DNA of 64,000 nt from Corella eumyota. Lineage: Eukaryota > Chordata > Ascidiacea > Phlebobranchia > Corellidae. Location: NCBI GenBank assembly GCA_963082875.1, contig OY720097.1:3348001-3412000 (forward strand), read 5' to 3'. Below, piece after piece: positions 33,101 to 45,100 of this stretch (its first letter is position 1; every line of letters starts with the position of its first letter). A model generated the notes under the pieces. That model saw only the letters and a program-made list of their open reading frames with translations. It had not been told where the DNA came from and made no database searches. The position numbers and the translations under genes were made by a program.

Positions 33101-36100
33101 TTTAAAAATTGTCTTTAAAAACGATAAGGTCTTTTGTAAGTATTACAAACAGCTCGTTAAAATCGCATATAATAAAGTTACATAAAATATATATAAGAAA
33201 AAATAAGAATGTTTACAAATGCGTTCATCTACTTTCCGATAAAAACATTGCGAATAAAACTACAAGCAGAGTTTGTAACACAATTGTGGCCAGCGACATG
33301 GCTTTCACCGCTGACGCGCCACCGCCGCCACCGTTTTGTCCGGATTGTGTGGCCGCTGTAGCGACACCAGCGTCTACTGCTGTTGTTTGATCTAATGCAA
33401 CCGAAGTAAACTGGGGCCTTGGGGTAAAATTTGGGGTCTGGGGTGGGGCTACTGGGGTAGTTGTCGTTTCTAGGATGGTATCCATGGGGGTAGTTGTAGT
33501 TTCTAGGACGGAGGTCGTCGTGTCTATTGCTATGGCAACACCAGCGTCAGTTGGTTGATTTGTTACCGGAGCGCCAGTTGTCGTCGTTGTGGTTGACGAT
33601 GACGTCACTGGCGTTGGTTCAGTAGGTGGTGACGTCACGGTAGATGTCGTCGAACTGGTAACCACTAATTCCGGTGTCGTTGTTTCCATGACTTGTTGCT
33701 GGGAAGTTGTGGTGACGTCACGTGTATTGACGTCAGCAATCGCAGTTTTCATTGAAATTTCAGCGGTCGTTGTGGTGTCCACGTAATCGATGACGTCTGT
33801 CGTTGTGTCCATGACGTCAGCCGTTGTCGTGTCTAAGTAATCGATGACGTCAGTTGTTGTGTCCATGACGTCACTCGTCGTCGTGTCTAAGTAATCGATG
33901 ACGTCAGTTGTTGATTCGGGGAGATCTGTGATTTCAACAAAGGGATCTTCTGTGGTGAAGTTGTAATCTTCCCATTCTGTTGTCGCTTCCCCTCCAACTG
34001 GAGCTAGAGGAAATAAAATTATGGGAGTTTATTAAATATAATTTTGTCAGCAAAATTAGTTTAAAATGAAACCTTTAAATGAAATGTTACATCTTTTTCT
34101 TGTACAGGTTTTGTAAATTAGTGACCAAGGGTTTTGTAAGTTATTCACCCAGCAAATTTACATTTATCTTGATATTCATTGAGACCAAAAACCTATTTTG
34201 AAAACATTTAATTAAAAAAAATAACATTAGGTTTCTGCTTTTACCTGGTGTGGGGCAGTTAAACTCATCTTCTCCGTCAGTACAGTCCAACATTCCGTCA
34301 CAAATCCATAAAATCGAAATACAATTTCCATCCGAGCAGGAAAGATAATTATCTGGACAACCAGTTGCTGCTAAAAATTAAAAAAAATGTTTAAACAACC
34401 TGAAAAATTAACAATTTAGATTATCAAAATTGCCAGAAAATTAATAATTTTAAAAATCTTAGCAAAAATTTGTTTTTTGTGTTTTTTACCTGTTGTTTGA
34501 TTTGTGGTAGTTGGGTTAACGATAACCCCTGAAGTTGTGGTTGTGATGACGTCAGCAGGTGGTGACGTGGTTGTGACGTCAGCAGTGGTTGTGGTTGTGG
34601 CGACAGGAGTCGTGGTGGTCGTTGCTGTCGATGACGTAGTCGTTGTTGCCGATGGCGTAGTCGTTGTTGCCGATGACGTAGTCGTTGTTGCCGATGACGT
34701 AGTCGTTGTTGTCGATGACGTAGTTGTGATGTCATCTGGGATTGTTGTAGCTGTTGTAGCAGTTGAAGTTGTCGTGGTTGATGACGTAGTCGTGGGTGAC
34801 GTCGTTGTTGGTGTAGTTGTTGGCAACGCAGTCGTGGTTTCTTCAAATACGTCAGTGGTTGTAAAATAAAACGAATCAGTGGTTGCGAAGGAATCGGTTG
34901 TTTCGAAAAAATAATCTGGAACGTCGGTGGTAAAACCTGGCGGGGGTCCGACGTTAATATCTGTAAATTAATTAATTTAAATTTTTTTTGCATATAAATT
35001 TGTTCTAGATGTGAAAAGGTCGAATGCGCGACCTAAACATAGAGTAACATTTGTTACCCCAACCCAGTCTCGAGTTGCCTTCGGCAGTTTGGGATATTAT
35101 AGATTATTATTTTCCTATAATTATGCTGCTGATTAAGTGCTGGCTTGGGAAAAGTGCATGCCGTTTATAGCGCCTTACTTAAGGGCGCTAGAGCATATGA
35201 GCAATGGGGATTGAACCCACGACCTCGTGTGGTGTAGCAAATGTTCCTACCACTATACATTACGCTTCCGGCTATTGGTTACATTCGGTATAATAAGATG
35301 GTTACATTTAATATATAAAAACATTACATTCTTAAAAGTCAAGTGTTTCAAGAAAAAATAAATTAAGTCAAGTTTTAACTAAGTAGTTACCAGTGCAGTT
35401 GTTTTCATCATCATTGTCTGGGCAATCTTGAAGCCCATCGCACACAAAAATAGATGGAATACAAGTATATCCATCCAAGCAAGCATATTTATTTGCTGAA
35501 CAACCTAAAATAACAACAAAATCATGGTTTAAAAAGATTTTAGATTTAAGTTTATTGTGGCCATATGTATTAATAGTTGTTGCTGTATTTGGTTATTTTA
35601 ATAAATACCAAAGCAATAGCTTTTCATTTTATTGGGCTAAGAAATTTATAAAGGATTATAAATTAACTTTTTAAATTGTTTTATGTTAGGAAAAATGTTG
35701 AAGTATTTAATTATAGTAGAGTCAGCGTTTTCACGAGGCGCTGGTATTTTTTCAAACCACTATAATGTAATAAAGGTTTAAGTTGTCTGTAGGCTATGTT
35801 CTTTTAATAATATCACATATAACAAACTTGTTAGGCTTAATTTTTGATGGCTGATTTGATTTTTTTGGTAATAATTTTTTTAACTTACTTGTACTTGGTT
35901 GGGTAGTAAGATCCACAAATGTTTGGTAATTATCAAATGTGGTTTTTTCTGGAAAAGGTGGTTCTGCAATTAAATTTGCGATGTTAAAATAAATTATATT
36001 TTTAATATTTGTCTATAATTTTTTTTTGGTGTAAGCTTGTATTTAATAAAGAGGCAATCAATTTTTAAATGTTTTAAAATAAATTATTTCTAAAGCACAA

Positions 36101-39100
36101 AAATTGCTATAAAATTGTTTTTGTTTTGTTTACCTATTGTTGTTGTTGTTACGATTGTTGGACAAGTTGTGTTTCTTAAAAACATGACGTCATCAAGGGC
36201 TGTATCGCCCGCAAATCCCTGTCCTCTTATTCCAATAAACATAATCTATTAAATATAATTTTTGATAATTATTTGCCTTTGCTTTTACTAATTTACTAAT
36301 TTGATATTTTTTAGCTTAAATGGATAAAGTTCAATTTTTTCATATAATAATATACTAAATAACATTTTCAGGTTTTATAACTCAAGATATTTTTAAAACA
36401 TTGTAAGTTGAGACAAATTGAGACAAGGCAGTATTATTTGAGACATGTTAAAGGTATTGAAAATTAAAATATGTCAAGGTTATTAAGTTAAGACATATCA
36501 AGGCTTTGTAAGAAAAGCATTTTAATGCATTGTAGGCTAAGATAATTATAAGCATTGTAAGTTAAGTTATATCAAAGCATTATAAGTTAAAACATTTTAA
36601 GATATTGTAAATTTTGACATATTAAAGAATTGCAATTTAAGTCATATCAAGACATTATAAGACAAGACATTGTAAAGTTAAGCATTTGAAGCTATTGTAA
36701 GTTAAAATAATTCAAGGCATTGTATAATGAAGTTTGTATAAATGCAATTTATTTTCACCTGGAATGGTGTATTTTGATAAGGAATTTGGATTTCCCCTTC
36801 GATCCAATCTAAACCTTGTTGTCCGTCTCTGAACCAAGTGATCGTACTATCTGAACCAACAGTTATGGCGACTGCTAACTTACCTGTATGTCTTCCATAC
36901 ATGTTATACCTATGTTCAAAAAAGACATTGTAAATTAAATTTTTATTGATAATTTTTTCATGTTGAGCAACAAATTTGATTATAAATTAATATTTTTTAA
37001 ATGTGATATTAGAATTTTATACGTTTTGTTTTACATACGAATAGATTAGATAGATAATTATATCACAAAAATTAGCAACTTACCAGAAAGTAAGGCACAT
37101 TGTAGTTTCTTGAGGTAGAAAGGTAATATTTGGTGTAATAATAATTGCTGTGTCATTTATTTGTTGTGGCAGAGAGGCTTCGATGAAGATATATTGACCA
37201 GCTACAAAAAATAATACAAGTTAGTATTTGTTATAGGAGATAGATAAATTTTGGGATAATAAAAAAAAAATGATTATTAATTAATTTAGGTTTTAATTTA
37301 AAAGTTTTTTTATTAATAATGTTAATGCTATGTATTAAATATAAGCTACATAATTATTAGTTTTTACGTTTAACAAAATATAATGTTGTAAAATTAGATT
37401 TTAATATTTTATTTACCGAAAATTTATTTTGAATTTTTCGAATTTCACCTACATATTAATTCACGATTCATTGTAATTACGTAAATTTTTTTACAACGCA
37501 TTGTCTTTATCACTCTAGGCTAAGTTCGTATAAGAGCAACCGAGGTTTGCTCAGAATAATTTGATAATCGGTATTTTAAATCTCTAATTAATTCTTCGGA
37601 AAATGTGCGTAATTTTTTTTGGTGGTTAGATTTAATGGGTTTGTTATGTCTTGTTTTTTCAGTAAGTAGGTTGTAGGTTTATAAATATATGTAATAAAAG
37701 GAGCAAAAACACTTAAAAAATAAGGTATGGTTTTAAAAGTTTTATATATTTTTGTAATGACATGATTGTGTTGCTTTAAAAAATAAAAAAAATACTTTCT
37801 CACTAATCTACACTTGTGCAGTTGACAATAGTTCACACTTTGCTGACATTTAACATAAATTATACCAAAACCTTATTTTAAAAACAGGTTTTAAGCAAAC
37901 TTTAAAACTTCTACTTACATGAGTTCTTGGTTGTGTGATCATAATCAGGTCCAGTGCTTTGTGTTTTAGTTTTTCCACTTTGTAATTCCCAATCGAATAC
38001 GTCATCAGGTGCTATAAGGTTTCTCCAACCGTAACATAAACCGTTGTCAAAAGTACAGTCCAACACATCTAATAATTATTACATTTGTTAATAAGGTTCT
38101 AGTGTGTTGGGTAAAAGTTATAGCTGGATTGAGTTTAAAGGTAATTGTAATTGTTGTATTTTAAAGTATTTTAAAACTTTTTTGACGGTTTGAAAAATAC
38201 AATAAACGAAAAATCGTGTTTGTTTAAAATTTCTTGTAAATGTTGGTTTTGCATATTGCACAAATGACATTTTTTTGATTAGTCATATGAGGTTGCAATT
38301 AACGGTACTCAAACCCAAGTAATTTTACTCTATTTAAAAAGCAATTTGTTAATAAGGTTATAGTGTGCTATAGGTTAAAGTTATAGTAAATCAAAATTGA
38401 ACGTGATTTCAATTTCTGTATCAGACTTTTTTGTCGGGTTAAAAAAATAATAAATGAAAATTTATGCTTAACCAAAGTGTCATTCCAAGTGTTGGTTTTG
38501 CATATTTTCTATTATCATTATTGACATATACATCTATCTATATCAGACTTAATACTAACAGCATCTAAATCCAAGTAACTTTGGTGTATTTACCTGCTGG
38601 TTTTTCCACTGCTTTCCATTCTAACTGGAATCCCTTTCCTGATGTGTCAGCATCCGAATAAAACAGCACCTCCACTTCATTACTTTTACTTAATATTGGG
38701 GGAAAGGGCCCCTCTCCACAATATCGGGTTTTGCCCAGGAAAAAGGAGTCGTTTGCTTGTTTCGTGACATCATTGATTGTTATACCGTCGCTGACGTCAT
38801 AGATAATGACGCCATCGAATGGGCACAACTTAGGTTCGACCTCAACATCGATTGAAATAAATTCCAACTAAGATTTTTTTTTTAAATCACAAATTTGTTA
38901 TTTTTTCCAAGTATTTAGTTTTACAAAAAAAAACAACCTTGAATATTTAAATTTAAAGTTCTCTGTCTACATTACTAAAATTTGCATAAATATAAATTCT
39001 AATCTTCTTAGTTTGCGTAAATTATGTAAACAGGAATAAAAACTTGTCGTAATTTAAATACTAATTAAGTTTTATTAACACAACTGTATTAACAACTTCG

Positions 39101-42100
39101 TTACTTAAAACAATTAGGAGTTTTACAAAAAAAATACATTTTAATTTAGTTTATTTATGTATAAAATTTACTCAAAAAAAGTTACTTAACGATACTCAAC
39201 GGTTCTTTAAAATACATATATGTGTATATACTCAATTTTTTTATATTTTTAAATATATATCTTAGCCCTAACTTTATAATAATCATAATATATGTTAAAT
39301 GAAAGGTTATTATTGATTTATTATTTCAATAATTCATATATATTGTTAATGTTACTCTTACGGTTCTTATACCTAATTACTTTTACCGCTTCGAAATTTT
39401 TGAAGAGCTTTATAGTAAAAATGATCTCTGTTTTGTATGTGAAATAGTTCATAGTTTACCTGTACTAGTTTTCCTTGTGGAACAGTGACTCGCCAGTTAC
39501 AATTCAGGTCTGATGGGTAACCGTTAGGTTGGTTGTATTCCGGACTTTCAATTATTCCATTTTCCCCGTTTTCGTCTCCCCCGCAAGTATAAAACTTTTC
39601 TGAAATAAAAAAAAAAAATATTTCTTGTAAAAATAAATTTTTGTCAGGAACTTTTTTTTTCGAAAAAATGTTTTATTTGTTTTAATAAGAAAACAAGTAT
39701 TTTATTAATAACGTTTTTATGGAAGATTTGGAAAATTAGCTTTTCCTTTTAGGTAAATTATTAATTTTTACACGGTTACTAAATACCTATAATTGCAAAT
39801 GTTATTAAACTTAAAATAGGATATTAACGGCTCGCTATTTATTTTTAAAGACTTCTAAAAGCCAAAACCAATTCCGCAAAAAACCTTCTAATTCTAAATA
39901 ACATTTCGCCGTTCATTTTAAAATTAAGACCAGCCATCTAATTGTCGCGTAACAAAATTGCGAATATGACGTCATAATCGTAATCGCCCACGCGAAAACG
40001 GATATATCATTAAAGTGGATTTGTTTATGATTTCGATTGTCCGCGTCCGAATAAAACAATGAATATTTAAATTTCCGCTGTTTATTGTTTATTATTTATT
40101 TTTAAGTTGTCGTCATAAACGATTTTAAAGTAGTAAATAACTTGTGTTTTTAAACATAAAAACTGAATACAAAAAATAAATATTTTTTTTGCAATTTGAA
40201 CAAAAAATTTAAATAATAAGATAAAAATTAATCTCAAAAATTTGAAGTTGATTTTCTTACCATTTTGATTGACGACCACTTGTGCTGTTGATATAGAAAT
40301 TAAACAGAAAAAATTCAAAATTAATCCTCTTTTGTTCATTTTTGAATTTTGATTAATATCTCGTTTAGGATTCTGTTAAATAATAAATCAAAATTTAAAA
40401 AAAAAAAGATTTTATAATTCCTAAAATAAGAAATTCATATTTAAATGGAATTTTATACAAAACTTGATTTAATTGTAAAAGCCTTAGCGCAAATGTTAAA
40501 AGTATGACTAATTGGACTTCATTTGAAATCTATAAATATTCAATTTTTTTGTTTTTGGCATGACTTGGATTTTTTGAAAAAAAATTGGTCTTCAGTTTTT
40601 ACAACAAATTTTTGTTAAATATAATGTGAATTTAACTTGATCAAATTTTAAACATAAGATTATATAAAGTCGAATTAATATTGTCGTAAAAAAATTTAAT
40701 TAAAAATTATGGTGTAACATAATAGCCCAAAAACAACAGACTTAAAAAAACACAACATAAAATTTATTTTAATTTTAATCTTGCTTTTAAAAACCAACTG
40801 ACTTGATGATCAATAAAATACAAAATTTAAAAAACCTAAAAAATTATAACTCTATTTTTTCTAAAACTTGATTTTCTGGTTTAAGTTTTATCATATATTT
40901 TTCCCACAGAACCGCTTAAAAACTTTTGTTCTACTTTTTCCCTTATCAAAAAAATGTTAAAATTAAAACAAATTATATTTAATTTTTGTGAAACGTAAAC
41001 CAATTAAAAATTAAACTGTTTTGATTACGAAATTTCTTGTACTCTTATTAACCTTATACCAGCGAAATACATAATTTTCCATTTAAACATGCGTTATCTA
41101 ACTTACTTTTGGCAGCTAAATGGTGAAATCTCACGATATTAATTTAAACGACCAAATTAAGACTAGTGCCCGCTTCCCTGTCGCTTATTTAATTGAATAT
41201 TAACAAAATAAACAAGTTGGTACCTACATATTATAACATTACCACGTTATCGTATACCCTTATAATACTACTGTGACAATTAAAAAAAAATTCGACTTGT
41301 AGAATCATCTTTTTTAGAAGTGATCTTTTAAACAACGCGTTACAATAACTGTTGGAATATAACTACTCTAAATAATTTTTTACTTAAAAAAACATGTTTT
41401 ATTCACTACTTTTTATTATAGCTTTTAAGCTAGTGTAAAAGTATTTTTAATCAACCTAATTTGTACCTAAACTAATTAACTTTTTGACTTTACCGCGTCT
41501 TTTAATAAAACAAAATTACCTAATGTCCAGCTGTTGGAAGATTTAGCTGTTACACCTTATTTAAAAAATCGTTTAAGATATATTCTTATCACAAGTCCAA
41601 CACACCTTATAGCTCAACTATAATTACTCTAACTGGTTGCGAAAAAATTTTAATTTCTTTTTGCCTCTTGCGACCTTACCTAAAATTAATTTTTTCTGAC
41701 GAACTGGTTTTGAGTCTGCTTCTATAAACAAGCTGGTCACTGATTGATCATTATAACTCTGTTGCATTCTACTTTCCTTTCTGATTGTGCTAGCGGCTAT
41801 CTAGACGGCGTCGCAACTCGCAATTTAAGACTTTCAGAGAAAACGTCGAAGATTTGATAACTCTGAAAAGGTTACATGCGTTGTTGTGTTACACTAATAC
41901 GAAATTATCTCAATTTTTAAATGTCACAAAAAATATTAAAATCTATTTTTTTTTTTGAAAAATTTTCGAAAAAAAATCAAAAATTTAATATAACTTTCAG
42001 CTATTACCGACTGGTCTAACACTATGTCTATTTCTCACGTTAACTTATTGCTTTTATCTGTTAGGTAAGTGTATAAATGACGTCACTAATAGCTAATTAC

Positions 42101-45100
42101 GACAGTTATACTGTAAAGTGCTTTACGTCATCATTTAATTACAGAAAATGTTTCTCAATATCTTGAACCGACAATATTCGACTTCTAACTTATTTTATTG
42201 TCTTTTTTAAAGTTCAAAAATTTATTTCCGTTATTTATATACGGGCAAATAAATCAATTTTCAAAAAACGTTGCTTCTAACTCTTTGCCTGTTTCGGGCA
42301 CTGATATTAATTTAAGTTGGATGTGTTTATTGAATTTTGGGTGTTAAAGGGTTAGACCAAGTGCATTTGTTTTATTGGTGCACGTAATTGCAAGGACCGC
42401 GTGAACTAATTTGCTATTTTTAATTTCGATTTTTAAACTTATACAAAAACGTGATGTCCAATATAAATGAACATGTTGAAAAAACGCGATTTTCAAACTT
42501 TATTTAACTTTATATGTGTTATTTTTTAAACAATAATAAACAAAACTCATTTAATTTAAGGTTATATAGGTTTGTATATGTAAGATATACGTGATATCGG
42601 TGCTTGATTTTTGTCTAAGATTTTATCTAATTGTGTTCACGTTTTTTAAACTCTATTTTAATTGGAAAACGTTTTTTTTTTTTAATTTGCTTGTTGACTT
42701 GAACTAAAAAAATAATTATATTAATAATAGGTACCTATAAAAGTACGTAAAAAATTAACAAAATCTAATAACTATTTTTTACAATTAAAAAAAAAAAAAA
42801 ATTTTTTTTAAAAAATTATTTTAAATTTGGTTCGTATTTAAAAATATCAAAGGAATTATATTTCAAAGTATCTTAAGCCGTTCCAGTTGATATTATAATT
42901 ATTAGGTGTCGCTATAAATTTAAATCATGTGAACAAACCTGCATTGAATGCGGAGTTATATCAGGTGTTGTTAAACTGGTAATTACCAGTTCATTGTTTC
43001 GAGAAACTTAATTTTTAAAAAGAAAAATTTCGTTCTTTTTATTGGGGGCCATTAATCGCTTATCGCTTTTATTGTAACTCTTTGTCAGCCGCGGCGCTGG
43101 AAATTAGTAGTATATGTTCATAATTTTGGTGAATAAATTTTATAAGGGTGAATATCCGTTGATAGTTATTAAAATTAAAAACGTGATTTAATTTAAAATC
43201 TAATATTAAACAAAGAATATTTTTAATTCGATTATACGTTTTTTATAAAGGAAATAACCTTACGGCCCTTACTTATTTTTAAATTTCCAAATTTCCTAAA
43301 TTTAAAATTTTTTTTTTTACTTTTTTAAAATTTAAAATATTTAAAAATAATTCAGGGCAATTTTATGTAATGATTTATTAAACATATTTCATAACTTGCC
43401 AGGGTTGGAAATTAAACCTAGCATGTTATGCTTTAAAAAACACATAGTAAAATATATGAAAACCCAAATCTTTTTAATGTTTTAAATATTTGTTGTAGTG
43501 TTGTACGAAGATTGGATGGAAAGTTGGTGAGAAGATATATTCATCCTTGTCCCGTGTTTGGTTGTGAATGGAGTTTGTTCAATAAGTAAGATCAACTTAA
43601 AATAAAAAAATAACTGTTTTAAATATAATAAATATTTTTTTTGTTAAAATATAATAATTTTTTCGTTACAAAAAAAAAATAGTTTTAACTTTTTAATTAA
43701 TTTAAAATTACCTTATATTTAAAAATATTTTTTTATTTTAAGTTACTTTATTTAAATACAAATTTTTCAAAATTTTAACAGGGATTTATTAGCGACTGGA
43801 GGTGGAGATAATATTGTAAGAATATGGGATCTTAACTCACAAAGTGATAACCCTCATGTTATATTAGAGGGTCATACTGATCGTGCTTTCCATGTTAGAT
43901 GGCATCCTATGTTACCTAATATATTATGTAGTGGGTCCGACGATAAGTAAGTCCAATAATGATTCATTGTATGACTAGGTTTGATAAAATTTATGTAATT
44001 TAATAAAATTTTAAGATTTTTAATAATTTTTTATTAATATCTTATTTAAATTATAGCTTAATTGCCAAAATAAACATTTTTTTGTTTAATAATTAGGTAT
44101 TTGTATTTTAAAATTGCAAGTATGTTTCAAAGTGTTAAATATTTATTATACTAACATTTTTTTCAAAATTCTAAAGACATTTTAAAAGTTTCTATATGGT
44201 TTTAACTAGATTTCAAAAATGTCAAAAACATATTTTTTATAAAAATTAAAACACATAAATATTCGAAAAAATTAAACTTAAAATTTTTTTAAATTTTTAG
44301 AACTATTCGTGTTTGGGACATTTCAACAAAAACCTGCCGAGTCCGACTGGTCGGTCATAATTCCTGTGTGAGGGGACTGTCATGGAACCACGAGGTTCCG
44401 TTCCTGCTTTTCAGTGGGTCGTGGGATAGTTCGTTGAAATTGTGGGATGTGAGGGATGGAAGTTGTGTGGAAACTGTGGAAGATCATGGAGCTGATATTT
44501 ATGGTTTGTAAAGTCCTAATTTAGGGGGTAATGTTGCTTCAAAAAAATTAATTTTGCTTTTAAGGGGTGACTTTGCTCTAAAGGGGTAATGTTGCTTTAA
44601 AGTGGTATTCCGCTTTAAATGGGGGTTAGATTAAAAGGGACAATGGGTTATACTGCTTTTAGGGGTGGGGTAATGTTGCTTTAAAAGGGTGAAGTTACTT
44701 TAAAGTGGTTATATTGCTTTAAATGGGTAATGTTGCTTTTAAGCAGATAACGTTGCTTTTAAGCAGGTAATATTGGTTTAGAAGGGTCAATTTAAACAGT
44801 TTTTACCACGTTTTTGCAATTTCTTACTAATCGGATAAAATTATTTAAGGTTTTTAGTTTGGAAAACAAATTAAAAATAGTTTGGTTTTGTGCTAAGTTT
44901 AAAGTTTTATAGATTCTGACAAGCTGTTTATAACCTTAGGTAAATATAACATTGATAAACGTGTATATTACATTTCGTGTAACTATTTCAATTAATTAAA
45001 AAAAAAGTTTTTTTTTTTAATTTTTGTTAATCATTTTATTAGTAATTTCTAATTTTGTCATTTTTTAAGGTCTAGCAAGTCACTCTCTTAACCCGTTCAC

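Noticed and set aside
33109-33390. Plus-strand frame over the 3' end of the nested gene
   Set aside because: It runs opposite to the hydrophobic C-terminal exon, has no homology and no compatible splice sites to WDR17.
34424-34993. Gln/Arg-rich minus-strand frame overlapping the mucin exon
   Set aside because: It is the shifted reading of the Thr-rich repeat; the Thr/Ser frame has matching splice phases and flanking LDLa modules.
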